Assembly (NCBI RefSeq): GCF_035621355.1
Contig: NZ_CP141769.1
Location: 1,736,001 to 1,800,000, forward strand
Direction of reading: 5' to 3'
Source of the DNA: Thiobacillus sp. SCUT-2
GTDB lineage: Bacteria > Pseudomonadota > Gammaproteobacteria > Burkholderiales > Thiobacillaceae
DNA: 64,000 bases
Below are positions 12,253-21,550 of this stretch, in pieces. A model generated the notes under the pieces. The model searched no databases. It saw nothing but the letters and a program-made list of their open reading frames with translations, and had not been told where the DNA came from. The stretch's first letter is position 1; each line of letters starts with the position of its first letter. A program made the translations under genes and the position numbers.

Positions 12253-12891
12253 TTAGTTGCCCGCTTCGACGCGGCTGGTCAGCACCTTGTCGACCAGGCC
12301 GTACTTCACGGACTCGTCCGCGCTCATGAAGTTGTCGCGGTCGGTGTCGCGCTCGATGGCCTCGATGCTCTGGCCGGTATGCTTGGCCAGCATCTCGTTG
12401 AGGCGCGCTTTCAAATATAGGATTTCCTTGGCGTGAATCTCGATGTCCGACGCCTGCCCCTGGAATCCGCCCAGCGGCTGGTGGATCATCACGCGCGAAT
12501 TGGGCAGGCAGTAGCGCTTGCCCTTGGCGCCGGCCGTCAGCAGGAAGGCGCCCATGCTGGCAGCCTGGCCGATGCACAGGGTCGACACGTCCGGCTTGAT
12601 GAACTGCATGGTGTCGTAGATCGCCAGGCCGGCGGAAACCGATCCACCCGGCGAGTTGATGTAGAAATAGATGTCCTTGTCGGGATTTTCCGACTCGAGG
12701 AACAGCATCTGGGCAACCACGAGGTTGGCCGTCGCATCGTTCACGGGGCCGACCAGGAAAATCACCCGCTCCTTGAGCAGTCGCGAGTAGATGTCGTAGG
12801 CGCGCTCGCCCCGGCCGCTCTGCTCGACGACCATGGGCACCAGCCCCAACCCCTGGGGCTCGAAGGAATTGCGTTCAAAATCAATGCGCAT
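12253..12891 (-). CDS. clpP: ClpXP proteolytic subunit
   Basis: Barrel-forming cytoplasmic serine peptidase that works with ClpX or ClpA. The 212-residue protein carries the full catalytic triad: Ser112 in GQAASMGA, His137 in VMIHQPLGG and Asp186 in RDTDRDNF. The residues before about 15 are likely a propeptide, as in other ClpP proteins. The ATG shares one base with the tig stop codon (TGATG), so translation is probably coupled to trigger factor. Confidence 0.98.
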   Translation of the reverse strand: MRIDFERNSFEPQGLGLVPMVVEQSGRGERAYDIYSRLLKERVIFLVGPVNDATANLVVAQMLFLESENPDKDIYFYINSPGGSVSAGLAIYDTMQFIKPDVSTLCIGQAASMGAFLLTAGAKGKRYCLPNSRVMIHQPLGGFQGQASDIEIHAKEILYLKARLNEMLAKHTGQSIEAIERDTDRDNFMSADESVKYGLVDKVLTSRVEAGN

Positions 12892-14192
12892 CAGGCACGT
12901 CCCATCAATTCTTCAAACGAGGTTGCAACGTCTTCCACTTGGGCCTGACCTGCAACCCATGCTACCACATTCTCTTCCAGCGCCAGGGACTCGATCTCCT
13001 GCATCCGTTCCGGGCTCTGGTAGTACCACTGGACCACCTGTTCGGGCTCCTCGTAGCTCTGTGCCTGGTCCTGGATCAGCGCGCGGATCTGGTCGGGCTG
13101 CGCGGCAAGCTTGTTCGCCTGCACGATCTCGGCGAGGATCAGCCCCAGGCGGACGCGGCGCTCGGCCTGTCCAGTAAACATATCGGCAGTCAGCTTCATC
13201 GTCTGAACCCCGCGCGACTGCATGTCCGCTTCGGTCATCTTCAGCAGGCGCTCGGCTTCCATCGCGACCAGGCTCTGCGGCAGGCCCAGCGTGCTCTTCT
13301 CGAGGAGGAGATCCATCACCTGCTCCTTCAGCTTGGACTGCACGCGACGCTTCGCTTCGCGCTCGAGGTTGGTCTTCACCTCCGCCTTGAGCTTCTCGAC
13401 ATCGCCATCCTCGACCCCGAGCGCCTTGGCGAACTCGGCGTCGAGCGCCGGCAGCACGGGGGCCTGGACGTCCTTGACCTGCACCTCGAAGTGGGCCGCC
13501 TTGCCGGCCAGCTCCTTCGCCGCGTAGTCGGCCGGGAAGGTCAGGTCGAAGCCCTTGCTGTCGCCCGCCTTGAGGCCGACCAGGCTCTGCTCGAAGTCCT
13601 TGAGCAGGCGGCCTTCGCCGATCACGGCAGCGAAGTCCTCGCCCTTGCCGCCCTCGAACGCCGCACCGTCGACCGTCCCCTGGTAGTCGAAGCGCACCAG
13701 GTCGCCCTCGGCAGCGGCGCGATCGGCGGGTTCGAAGCTGCGGCGCTGCTTGCGCAGCACCTCAAGCGTCTTGACCACGTCGTCGTCCGTCAAGTTCACC
13801 ACCGGACGGCTGATCTTGCTGGCGCCGAGGTCGTCTATCTTCACCTCGGGATAGACCTCGAAGCTCGCGCTGAAGGTCATTTCGGCCGCATCCGCCGTCC
13901 CCGCCTTCGGTTCGAAACGCGGGTAGCCCGCGATCCTCAGCTGGTGGGCCTGAACGGCCTCGCCAAAGCGGGCCTGCAAGGCCTCGGCCAGCACCTCCTG
14001 ACGCACGCCGGCGCCATGCTGGCGCGCGACTGCGGCGAGGGGCGCCTTGCCCGGGCGGAAGCCATCCATCTTGACGCTGCGTGCCAGGCGCTTGAGACGG
14101 CTCTGCACTTCGGTTTCCACCTGGCCCATGGGCACGCTGATGTCCAGGCGACGGACCAGTCCTTCGACAACTTCAAGATTTGCTTGCATCAA
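12891..14192 (-). CDS. tig: Trigger factor (ribosome-bound chaperone and prolyl isomerase)
   Basis: Chaperone that docks at the ribosomal exit tunnel and receives nascent chains. The 433-residue protein shows the N-terminal ribosome-binding domain with a [10 protein letters not shown] signature (about residues 44-53; consensus GFRxGKxP), an FKBP-type isomerase domain from about 150 to 240 ([20 protein letters not shown]), and a long helical C-terminal domain. It heads the tig-clpP-clpX-lon order found across proteobacteria and lies 56 bases after tRNA-Leu on the same strand. Confidence 0.97.
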   Translation of the reverse strand: MMQANLEVVEGLVRRLDISVPMGQVETEVQSRLKRLARSVKMDGFRPGKAPLAAVARQHGAGVRQEVLAEALQARFGEAVQAHQLRIAGYPRFEPKAGTADAAEMTFSASFEVYPEVKIDDLGASKISRPVVNLTDDDVVKTLEVLRKQRRSFEPADRAAAEGDLVRFDYQGTVDGAAFEGGKGEDFAAVIGEGRLLKDFEQSLVGLKAGDSKGFDLTFPADYAAKELAGKAAHFEVQVKDVQAPVLPALDAEFAKALGVEDGDVEKLKAEVKTNLEREAKRRVQSKLKEQVMDLLLEKSTLGLPQSLVAMEAERLLKMTEADMQSRGVQTMKLTADMFTGQAERRVRLGLILAEIVQANKLAAQPDQIRALIQDQAQSYEEPEQVVQWYYQSPERMQEIESLALEENVVAWVAGQAQVEDVATSFEELMGRA

Positions 14193-14247
14193 AATACTTC
14201 CTGGCTATTTGATCGGGATGATTGATTGGATGAACAGCATCAAGCGA

Positions 14248-14332
14248 TGGTGCGTAAGGGGGGACTCGAACCCCCACGCCTTGCGGCGCTGGAACCTAAA
14301 TCCAGTGCGTCTACCAATTCCGCCACTCACGC
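14248..14332 (-). tRNA. tRNA-Leu (anticodon TAG)
   Basis: An 85-base class II tRNA with acceptor stem GCGTGAG/CTTACGC, anticodon loop TTTAGGT (TAG, leucine), a long variable arm (CGCCGCAAGGCG region) and encoded CCA. It lies immediately upstream of tig and may share its transcript. Confidence 0.96.
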
Positions 14333-14365
14333 GGCTTGGCCGCAAAACCTGCAACGAAGAAGTGT

Positions 14366-14394
14366 AATATAATCAAGATGATGCTGTCATCCAA
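14366..14394 (-). promoter_or_regulatory. Sigma-70 promoter for tRNA-Leu (and possibly tig)
   Basis: On the minus strand TTGGAT and TATATT are separated by exactly 17 bases, the -10 ending 33 bases before the mature tRNA. No terminator is visible between tRNA-Leu and tig, so the same transcript may continue into tig-clpP-clpX. Confidence 0.65.
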
Positions 14395-14441
14395 GCCCGC
14401 CCGGCATCCCGCCTAAGTCATTATTCCCATTCCGTTTTTTA

Positions 14442-15254
14442 TTGCCGGTGCCGGTCGATCACTACGAAAACTTCCCTGTCGCCTCCTGGCTGCTGCCCAG
14501 GCGGCTGCGCCGTCCGGTCGAGGCGATCTACCGGTTTGCGCGCAGCGCCGACGACCTCGCGGACGAGGGCGACGCGCCGCCCGCCCAGCGGTTGGCGGAA
14601 CTCGCCGCCTACGACCAGGCGCTCGACCGCATCGAACGCGGCGAGACACCGGATGACCCGGTGTTCGGCCCCCTTGCGGAGGCAATCCGCGAATACGCCA
14701 TCCCGCTCGCGCCGTTTCGCGACCTGCTCTCCGCCTTCGCGCAGGACGTGGGAAAAAACCGCTATGCGGACTTCGGCGAGGTCATGGATTACTGTCGCCG
14801 CTCGGCGAATCCGGTCGGGCGCCTGATGCTGCACCTGTACGGCGACCGCGACCCCCGCCACCTGGCGTATTCGGATGCGATCTGCAGCAGCCTGCAACTC
14901 ATCAATTTCCTGCAGGACATCGCCGTCGACTACCGCAAGAACCGCATCTACCTGCCGCAGGACGAACTTGCCGCGCACCACGTCAGCGAAGCGCAGATCG
15001 CCACGGGCGACACCCGCGGGCTGTGGCACATGATGATGCACAAGCAGATCGAACGGGCGCGCAAGCTGCTGCAGGCCGGCGCGCCGCTCGGCCGCGCGCT
15101 GCACGGCCGCATCGGACTGGAGATCCGGGTGACGATCCGCGGCGGCGAAGCGATCCTGCGGAAGCTGCACGCCGACCCTGCGTGCGTGTTCCACGCGCGC
15201 CCGGTGCTCACCCCGAAGGATTGGCTCTTCATGCTCGCGCGCGGGCTGCACTGA
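14442..15254 (+). CDS. hpnC: Hydroxysqualene synthase (squalene synthase-like HpnC)
   Basis: Second enzyme of the three-step bacterial route to squalene, converting presqualene diphosphate to hydroxysqualene. The roughly 270-residue protein has both Asp-rich prenyl-diphosphate motifs: SADDLADE near residues 36-42 and FLQDIAVDYRKNRIYLPQDE near 152-172. No ATG is available; translation starts at TTG 14442 or GTG 14448, both close to the natural family N-terminus (VPVDHYENFPVASWLLP). It leads hpnC-hpnD-hpnE and ends one base before hpnD. Which of HpnC and HpnD is which is decided by the shorter, family-typical N-terminus here. Confidence 0.9.
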   Translation: MPVPVDHYENFPVASWLLPRRLRRPVEAIYRFARSADDLADEGDAPPAQRLAELAAYDQALDRIERGETPDDPVFGPLAEAIREYAIPLAPFRDLLSAFAQDVGKNRYADFGEVMDYCRRSANPVGRLMLHLYGDRDPRHLAYSDAICSSLQLINFLQDIAVDYRKNRIYLPQDELAAHHVSEAQIATGDTRGLWHMMMHKQIERARKLLQAGAPLGRALHGRIGLEIRVTIRGGEAILRKLHADPACVFHARPVLTPKDWLFMLARGLH

Positions 15255-15255
15255 A

Positions 15256-16101
15256 ATGGACGTCCACCAGTATTGCCAGGAACGCGCCGCCGCGAGCGGA
15301 TCGAGCTTCTATTACAGCTTTCTCTTCCTGCCGCCGGACGCGCGACGCGCGATCACCGCGTTCTATGCGCTGTGCCGCGAACTCGACGACGTGGTCGACG
15401 AATGCCGCGAGCGCCAGGTCGCCCTCGCCAAGCTCGACTGGTGGCGCGCCGAGATCGCGCGCCTGGCCGCGGGCGCGCCGGAGCACCCTGCCACACGCGC
15501 CCTCGCCGACACGCCGCAGGGCCGGGCCATCCCCGCTGCCCTGCTGCTCGAGATCGTCGACGGCATGGCGATGGATCTCGACCATGCGCGCTACCCCGAC
15601 TTCAAGTCGCTGCGCCTCTACTGCCACCGGGTCGCCGGCATCGTCGGCGAGATCGCCGCATCGATCTTCGAGGGCGGGCGAAGCGTGCATGACCGCGAGG
15701 TCCGCCGCTATGCACACGAACTCGGCCTCGCCTTCCAGCTGACCAACATCATCCGCGACGTCGGCGAGGACGCACGGCGCGGCCGCATCTATCTGCCGCA
15801 GGACGAACTGGCGCGTTTCGGCGTGGCGGAAGCCGATCTCCTGAACGGCCGCGACACGCCGGCGTTCCAGGCGCTGATGCAGTTCCAGTACGAGCGCGCG
15901 AGCGCGCATTACGACGCCGCGCTCGCCCGGCTGCCCGCCGCCGCACGCCGCGCCCAGCGCCCGGGCCTGGTGATGGCGGCGATCTATCGCACCCTGCTGG
16001 ACGAGATCCGGCACGACGCGTTTCCCGTGCTGCGCGCACGCGTCTCGCTCACGCCGCTGCGCAAGCTGTGGCTCGCCAGCAGGACCTGGCTGTTCCCGTG
16101 A
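15256..16101 (+). CDS. hpnD: Presqualene diphosphate synthase HpnD
   Basis: First enzyme of the same pathway, joining two farnesyl diphosphates into presqualene diphosphate. The 281-residue protein has the two Asp-rich motifs CRELDDVVDE (Asp44-Asp45) and NIIRDVGEDARRGRIYLPQD (near 165-185), and the GSSFYYSFLFLP start typical of phytoene/squalene synthases. It begins one base after the hpnC stop and its stop overlaps hpnE (GTGA), so all three are coupled. A phytoene synthase role is less likely because no carotenoid genes are present. Confidence 0.92.
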   Translation: MDVHQYCQERAAASGSSFYYSFLFLPPDARRAITAFYALCRELDDVVDECRERQVALAKLDWWRAEIARLAAGAPEHPATRALADTPQGRAIPAALLLEIVDGMAMDLDHARYPDFKSLRLYCHRVAGIVGEIAASIFEGGRSVHDREVRRYAHELGLAFQLTNIIRDVGEDARRGRIYLPQDELARFGVAEADLLNGRDTPAFQALMQFQYERASAHYDAALARLPAAARRAQRPGLVMAAIYRTLLDEIRHDAFPVLRARVSLTPLRKLWLASRTWLFP

Positions 16102-17366
16102 CGGCGAAGGTCGCGGTCGTCGGCGGGGGCTGGGCCGGCTGCGCCGCCGCGCTGACCCTGGCGGAGGCCGGCGTGGCGGTGACCCTCTACGAAGCCGGCC
16201 GCACGCTGGGCGGCCGCGCGCGCGCAGTCGGGCTCGACGGCGAGACGCTCGACAATGGCCAGCACATCCTGCTGGGCGCGTACCGCCAGACGCTCGAACT
16301 GATCGAGCGCGTGCAGCCCGCCGCGACCCCATCCCCGCTGTGGCGGCTGCCGCTCACGTTGGAGCAACCGCCGGATTTCCGCCTCGCCTGCCCGCGCCTG
16401 CCCGCCCCCCTGCACCTTGCCGCCGGGCTGCTCGGCGCGCGTGGCCTGCGCTGGGGCGAAAAGCTGGCCGCGGCACGCTGGGTGCACGCGCTGCTTGGCG
16501 ACAGGACGCCGCTCGCCGGCAGCGTCAGCCAGCTCACGCGCGCCCAGCCCGAATCGCTCAACCGTCTCCTCTGGCACCCGCTCTGCGTCTCCGCGCTCAA
16601 CACGCCGCCGGAGCGCGCCAGTGCCGAGGTTTTCCGCGACGTCATCCACGCGGCGTTTGGCGGCCGTAGCGCGGACAGCGACCTGCTGCTGCCGCGGCGC
16701 GACCTCAGCGCCGTGTTCCCCGAGCCCGCCGCGGCACGGGTAGAGGCGCTGGGAGGCACGGTACACCGGGCCACCCGCGTGACCGCCGTCGACGCCGCGC
16801 CCGCAGGCGTCACGCTGGTCACGCCTCGCGCAACCGCCACCTTCAGCCATGCGATCCTTGCCGTCGCCCCCCAGCACCTCGGCGCGCTGATCGCGCGAAT
16901 CCCCGCGCTCGAGGCGGCAAGCGACGCAGCGGCGGCCTTCGACTACCTGCCCATCGCCACGGCCTACATCCGTTACGACGCCGATTTCCGCCTGGCTCGG
17001 CCGCTCCTTGCACTGGCCGATGGCCCCGCCCAGTTCGTGTTCGACCGCGGTCGAAGCCACGGCCAGGCCGGGCTGCTGGCGTTCGTCGCCAGCGCCGCGG
17101 CGACGCTGCCGGCCGACTGGCTCGACCAGGCCGAGGGCCAGCTGCGGCGGATCGTCGACCCTGGCCCCGCGCGCTGGCGGCGTCGCATCGTCGAAAAGCA
17201 GGCAACCTACGCCTGCGTCCCCGCGATGACGCGCCCCCCGGTTCAGACGCCGCACCCGCGCCTCTTCCTCGCCGGCGATTACACCGCCGGGCCGTATCCC
17301 GCGACGCTCGAAAGTGCCACCTCGAGCGGAGTACAATCGGCCGCCTTACTTCTCGAAGCGCTATGA
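16098..17366 (+). CDS. hpnE: Hydroxysqualene dehydroxylase HpnE (FAD amine-oxidase-like)
   Basis: Last step of the pathway, reductive removal of the hydroxyl group to give squalene for hopanoid synthesis. The protein (422 residues from GTG 16098) begins with a Rossmann FAD motif VAVVGGGWAGCAAALTLA, followed by YEAGRTLGGRA and NGQHILLGAY, and ends in the FAD-contacting LFLAGDYTAGPYPATLESA. GTG 16098 overlaps the hpnD TGA and is preferred over an earlier in-frame start at 16068. Its stop overlaps the next gene (ATGA). It resembles phytoene desaturases, but context fixes the role. Confidence 0.9.
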   Translation: MTAKVAVVGGGWAGCAAALTLAEAGVAVTLYEAGRTLGGRARAVGLDGETLDNGQHILLGAYRQTLELIERVQPAATPSPLWRLPLTLEQPPDFRLACPRLPAPLHLAAGLLGARGLRWGEKLAAARWVHALLGDRTPLAGSVSQLTRAQPESLNRLLWHPLCVSALNTPPERASAEVFRDVIHAAFGGRSADSDLLLPRRDLSAVFPEPAAARVEALGGTVHRATRVTAVDAAPAGVTLVTPRATATFSHAILAVAPQHLGALIARIPALEAASDAAAAFDYLPIATAYIRYDADFRLARPLLALADGPAQFVFDRGRSHGQAGLLAFVASAAATLPADWLDQAEGQLRRIVDPGPARWRRRIVEKQATYACVPAMTRPPVQTPHPRLFLAGDYTAGPYPATLESATSSGVQSAALLLEAL

Positions 17367-18106
17367 AAAACTATCTTCCCCGCCCCGATCTGCTCGCTGA
17401 CCGCGTCGTCCTCGTGACCGGCGCCAGTTCCGGCCTCGGCCGCGCCGCCAGCCTGGCGTTCGCGCGCCATGGCGCCACCGTCGCCCTGCTCGCACGCGAC
17501 GAAGCGCGGCTCGAGGCCGTGTACGACGAAATCGTTGCCGCCGGCGGCCCCGAGCCGGCGATGTTCCCGTACGACCTCGCCGCCGCCGACGACCGCAGCA
17601 TGGAGACGCTGGCCGGCACGATCCGCCACCATCTGCAGCGGCTCGACGGCCTGCTGCACAGCGCGCACCAGTTCTACAGCCTCACGCCGCTCCACCTGCA
17701 GACGCTCGACCAATGGCAGGCGCTGATGCGGGTCAACCTGATCGCACCGTTCGCGCTGACCCGGGCCTGCCTGCCCCTGCTGCAGGACTCGCCGGACGCC
17801 TCGGTGGTGTTCACCGGCGAAACCCACGGGCATCGCCCCGCTGCCTACTGGGGCGGCTACGCCGTGGCGAAATCCGCGCTGGAGACGCTCACCCGCGTCT
17901 GGGCGGACGAGTTCAGCTCGAACGGGAATCTGCGCTTCAACACGCTGATTCCCGGACAGGTTGCCACCACGCTGCGCGGACGCACGCACCCCGGCCTGTC
18001 GCCCGAGACCCTGCCCAGCGTCGACGACCTGATGCCCTGCTACCTGTACCTGATGGGCGCGGACAGCCGCGAGGTTCGGGGACAGGTCGTGGAATGCCAG
18101 GCCTGA
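17363..18106 (+). CDS. Short-chain dehydrogenase/reductase, YciK-like, catalytic Ser replaced
   Basis: Cytoplasmic Rossmann-fold protein of 247 residues coupled to hpnE by an ATGA overlap. It has the cofactor motif TGASSGLG (19-26) and the Tyr166-x3-Lys170 pair in YAVAKSA, and its C-terminus (YLYLMGADSREVRGQ) resembles E. coli YciK. Two hallmarks are missing: the NNAG motif reads HSAH (99-102), and the position 13 residues before the Tyr, normally the catalytic Ser, is Glu153 with Thr154 next to it. It could be an enzyme using Thr154, a non-catalytic paralogue, or act on an isoprenoid intermediate given its operon. The substrate is unknown. Confidence 0.8.
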   Translation: MKNYLPRPDLLADRVVLVTGASSGLGRAASLAFARHGATVALLARDEARLEAVYDEIVAAGGPEPAMFPYDLAAADDRSMETLAGTIRHHLQRLDGLLHSAHQFYSLTPLHLQTLDQWQALMRVNLIAPFALTRACLPLLQDSPDASVVFTGETHGHRPAAYWGGYAVAKSALETLTRVWADEFSSNGNLRFNTLIPGQVATTLRGRTHPGLSPETLPSVDDLMPCYLYLMGADSREVRGQVVECQA

Positions 18107-18119
18107 GATCCGTCCGGCC

Positions 18120-19367
18120 ATGAAGATCGGCCGCTACGAAATACTCGACGAAATCGGTGAAGGCGCAATGGGCGCCGTTTTCCGGGCCCACGATCCGCTG
18201 ATCGAACGCACGGTCGCCATCAAGACCGTACCCATCGCGCAGTTGCGCAAGGAGGCGCCCGACGCGGAATCGCGCTTCCTGCGCGAAGCGCAAAGCGCGG
18301 GGCGCCTGTCCCACCCCAACATCGTGACGATCTACGACGTCGGCGAAGCCGACGCGGTCGCCTATATCGCCATGGAATATCTGCGCGGCGCGACGCTGCG
18401 CGAAATCATGGACAAGGGCCCGATGCCGCTGGACCTTGCGCTCGACACGGCCCTGCAGATGGCCGAGGCACTCGCATTCGCGCACGAGCACGGCGTGATA
18501 CACCGCGACGTCAAGCCGGCCAATGTCGTCATCACCGGCCAGAGCGGGCGCATCAAGCTCACCGATTTCGGCATCGCCCATGTCGTCAACAGCGACCAGA
18601 CCCAGGCCGGTCAGATGCTTGGCTCGCCGCGCTACATGTCGCCGGAGCAGGCGATGGGACGCGAAGTGGAGGGACGCTCCGACATCTTTTCGCTCGGCGC
18701 GGTACTGTACGAGATGCTCACCGGCCACTATGCCTTCGACGGCGACAGCCTGCCGACGATCATCTACCGTGTCGTCAACGACACGCCGGTCGCCGCCTCC
18801 GCGCTGCGACCGCAGCTGCCCGCTGCGCTCGGCGAGCTGCTCGGCCGCATGCTGAGCAAGCAGCCCGAGGCCCGGCCGGACGCCCGCGCCGTCGTCGGCG
18901 CCCTCCGGTCGCTGGCTTTGGCGACCCCGCCCGCCACGGCCGCCCCGTCGCACCGTGACGAAATAACGCGGCCCTTGCGCGTCCTCGCGTTCGGCATCCC
19001 GCTCGCCGTCTTCCTCCTGATTGGGCTCGGCATCATCGTGATCGAGCACTTCCTGCCGTCGCCGACGCCCTCGGCGCCCCCCGCGGCCCCGCGCGCGACG
19101 GGGGGCACGGCCGGTACGCCCGCCGCATCAGGTCCCGAAGTGCGCCCGTCCGGCGAAGCGCCCGGCCCGCCCGAGGCGGCGAAGCGCGAATCCGACCCCT
19201 ACCTCGCGGGGCTCGACAAGAAGCTGGTCGAACTGCGCATCAAGCGCACGATGCTGCTGCTGAAATACACCCGGCAACACCCCGACGTGGTCCAGGTCGA
19301 CCGCGAAATCGAGCGGCTGCGGGCGGAACGCCGCAGGCACCTGAAGCAGCTGGAAAAGAAAGGCTGA
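18120..19367 (+). CDS. Membrane Ser/Thr protein kinase with periplasmic coiled-coil tail
   Basis: Bacterial Hanks-type kinase of 415 residues. The cytoplasmic kinase domain (about 1-265) has the glycine loop GEGAMG (13-18), catalytic Lys35 in VAIK, HRDVKPANV with Asp130, the DFG motif at 149-151, and SPE in the activation segment, so it should be active. A single membrane helix (287-308) leads to a Pro/Ala-rich linker and a charged helical C-terminus (about 360-415) with LLLKYTRQHPDV (379-390). That phrase is like the helical hairpin of polysaccharide chain-length (Wzz/GumC-type) proteins. It starts 14 bases after the SDR gene and converges on amt. Confidence 0.92.
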   Translation: MKIGRYEILDEIGEGAMGAVFRAHDPLIERTVAIKTVPIAQLRKEAPDAESRFLREAQSAGRLSHPNIVTIYDVGEADAVAYIAMEYLRGATLREIMDKGPMPLDLALDTALQMAEALAFAHEHGVIHRDVKPANVVITGQSGRIKLTDFGIAHVVNSDQTQAGQMLGSPRYMSPEQAMGREVEGRSDIFSLGAVLYEMLTGHYAFDGDSLPTIIYRVVNDTPVAASALRPQLPAALGELLGRMLSKQPEARPDARAVVGALRSLALATPPATAAPSHRDEITRPLRVLAFGIPLAVFLLIGLGIIVIEHFLPSPTPSAPPAAPRATGGTAGTPAASGPEVRPSGEAPGPPEAAKRESDPYLAGLDKKLVELRIKRTMLLLKYTRQHPDVVQVDREIERLRAERRRHLKQLEKKG

Positions 19368-19373
19368 ACGCGC

Positions 19374-20576
19374 CTACCAGTTGGTCTCGCGTTCGGCGGT
19401 GGCGGACACCTTGTGGATGCTGAGGTCGGCACCGTTGTACTCCTCTTCGGGGTCAAGCCGCAGGCCGACGAAACGCTTCAGCAGCCCGTACACGACGAAG
19501 CTGCCGCCCGCCGCGATGACGAGGCCGCCCAAGGTGCCGACAACTTGCGCGGCCAGGCTCACCCCGCCGATCCCACCGAGCGCCCTGGCGCCGAAGATGC
19601 CGGCCGCAATGCCGCCCCACGCCCCGCACAGACCGTGAAGCGGCCAGACCCCGAGCACGTCGTCGATCTTCCACTTGTTCTGCGTGACCATGAACATCCA
19701 CACGAACAGCGTCCCGGCAATCGCGCCGGTCGCCAGCGCACCGAGCGGATGCATCAGGTCGGAGCCCGCACACACGGCGACCAGCCCGGCCAAGGGACCG
19801 TTGTGGATGAAGCCCGGGTCGTTGCGCCCGATCACCAGCGCGGCCAGCGTGCCGCCCACCATCGCCATCAGCGAATTGACGGCCACCAGGCCCGACACCG
19901 CCTCGATCATCTGCGCCGACATCACGTTGAAGCCGAACCAGCCCACGGTCAGGATCCAGGCGCCCAGCGCCAGGAACGGAATGTTCGAGGGCGGATGGGC
20001 GGACATCAGGCCATCCCGCGTATAGCGCCCCCGGCGCGCGCCGAGCAGCAGGACCGCGGGGAGGGCGATCCATCCGCCCACCGCATGCACCACGACGGAG
20101 CCGGCAAAATCGTGGAACCTGGCGCCGGTCATGCCCGCAAGCCATTCCTGGATGCCGTAGTTGCCGTTCCATACGATCCCCTCGTAGAAGGGATACACCA
20201 GGCCGACCAGCATGAAGGTCGCGGCGAGCTGCGGGTTGAAGCGCGCGCGCTCGGCGATGCCGCCCGAGACGATGGCGGGGATCGCGGCCGCAAAGGTGAG
20301 CAGGAAGAAGAACTTGACCAGCGCATAGCCATTGTGGGCGGAAAGGGTCTGCGCGCCGGTGAAGAAATTGACGCCGTAGGCGATGCTGTAGCCGATGAAG
20401 AAATAGGCGATGGTGGAAACCGAGAAGTCGGTGAGGATCTTCACCAGCGCATTGACTTGGTTCTTCTTGCGAACCGTGCCGAGCTCCAGGAACGCGAACC
20501 CCGCATGCATGGCGAGCACCATGATGCCGCCCAGCAAGACGAACAATACGTCACTGCCTGATTTCAACGCTTCCAT
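19374..20576 (-). CDS. amtB: Ammonium channel
   Basis: Trimeric inner-membrane channel for ammonium uptake. The 400-residue protein has about eleven membrane segments, with the pore histidines in SVVVHAVGG and PLHGLCGAWGG and the TVRKKNQVNALVK loop. It lacks a cleavable signal peptide. The start at 20576 is chosen over an upstream in-frame codon because GGAGGCAAGGG precedes it and it lies just below a sigma-54 promoter. No glnK (PII) gene is next to it, unlike many amtB loci. The long hydrophilic C-terminal tail, ending TAERETNW, is the usual regulatory region. It converges with the kinase gene with only six bases between them and no terminator. Confidence 0.95.
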   Translation of the reverse strand: MEALKSGSDVLFVLLGGIMVLAMHAGFAFLELGTVRKKNQVNALVKILTDFSVSTIAYFFIGYSIAYGVNFFTGAQTLSAHNGYALVKFFFLLTFAAAIPAIVSGGIAERARFNPQLAATFMLVGLVYPFYEGIVWNGNYGIQEWLAGMTGARFHDFAGSVVVHAVGGWIALPAVLLLGARRGRYTRDGLMSAHPPSNIPFLALGAWILTVGWFGFNVMSAQMIEAVSGLVAVNSLMAMVGGTLAALVIGRNDPGFIHNGPLAGLVAVCAGSDLMHPLGALATGAIAGTLFVWMFMVTQNKWKIDDVLGVWPLHGLCGAWGGIAAGIFGARALGGIGGVSLAAQVVGTLGGLVIAAGGSFVVYGLLKRFVGLRLDPEEEYNGADLSIHKVSATAERETNW

Positions 20577-20608
20577 CCCTTGCCTCCGAGCAAACGTCGC
20601 CTTGTCAA

Positions 20609-20624
20609 AGCAAACAACGTTCCA
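20609..20624 (-). promoter_or_regulatory. Sigma-54 (-24/-12) promoter of amt
   Basis: On the minus strand the sequence TGGAACGTTGTTTGCT matches the sigma-54 consensus TGGCACGnnnnTTGCW at 13 of the 14 weighted positions or so, with GG and GC at the required spacing of ten bases. It ends 33 bases before the amt ATG, leaving a leader of about 20 bases with a ribosome site. It implies nitrogen (NtrC) control. Confidence 0.65.
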
Positions 20625-20725
20625 TCGCGGCAAGTCCTTGATTCGCGGAGCAAGGCTGGTGCATCAGGCTGGCGCGCCGCACCATGGCGGTGCATGCGCC
20701 GGGGTGGGCGCACCGCCTCAGTGCA

Positions 20726-21550
20726 TCATTTGGCTTCGCCGTTGCCTATGCTGCCCTGCTCGGCCTCGATGCGATCGAATTCGTGGTCCATGTCCGCATC
20801 GCTCATGGGGACATAGTCGGCCGCGGTTGCGGGTACCGGCTTGGTGATGGCCGCCGCCACGAGGATCCCCAACTCATACAAGAGCCAGAGCGGCGTCGCC
20901 AGCATGAATTGCGAAACCACGTCGGGCGGGGTGAAGATCGCGCCGACGACGAAGGCGCCGACGATGACGTAGGGGCGGATCTCGCGCAACTTGGCGACCG
21001 ACACCATGCCCATCTTCACCAGCAGCACGACCGCGATGGGGACCTCGAACGTGATTCCGAACGCCATGAACATGGTCAGCACGAAGTCGAGATATTTGCC
21101 GATGTCGGTCATCATCGCCACGCCAGCCGGAGTGACGCTGACGATGAAGTGAAAAACCAGCGGAAAGACGAGGAAATAGGCAAAGGACATTCCCGTCAGG
21201 AAGAGAATCACGCTCGCGACCACGAGCGGCACGGCAAAGCGCTTTTCATGCTGGTAGAGGCCAGGCGCGACGAATGCCCACGCCTGGTAGAAGACCCACG
21301 GCAACGTGATCAGGAAGGCCGCCATCAGCGTGACCTTCATCGGCACGAAGAACGGCGTGGTGATCTCGGTGGCGATCATCTGCCCGCCCTTCGGCAATGC
21401 CGCCAGCAAGGGGCTCGCGAGCAGGCCATAGATGTCCTTCGCCCAGGGGAACAGGCAGATGAAGACGACGACGACGGCTGCCACGGCGCGCAGCAGCCGG
21501 TCGCGCATTTCGATCAGGTGCGAGATGAAGGATTCTTCGACTTCGCTCAT
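20726..21550 (-). CDS. tatC: Twin-arginine translocase subunit TatC
   Basis: Core receptor of the Tat pathway that exports folded proteins. The 274-residue protein has six membrane helices and the conserved opening [17 protein letters not shown]. The ATG overlaps the tatB stop (ATGA). It is the last gene of the long his-hinT-tat run. The C-terminal 25 residues are hydrophilic and variable, as in other TatC proteins. Confidence 0.97.
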   Translation of the reverse strand: MSEVEESFISHLIEMRDRLLRAVAAVVVVFICLFPWAKDIYGLLASPLLAALPKGGQMIATEITTPFFVPMKVTLMAAFLITLPWVFYQAWAFVAPGLYQHEKRFAVPLVVASVILFLTGMSFAYFLVFPLVFHFIVSVTPAGVAMMTDIGKYLDFVLTMFMAFGITFEVPIAVVLLVKMGMVSVAKLREIRPYVIVGAFVVGAIFTPPDVVSQFMLATPLWLLYELGILVAAAITKPVPATAADYVPMSDADMDHEFDRIEAEQGSIGNGEAK

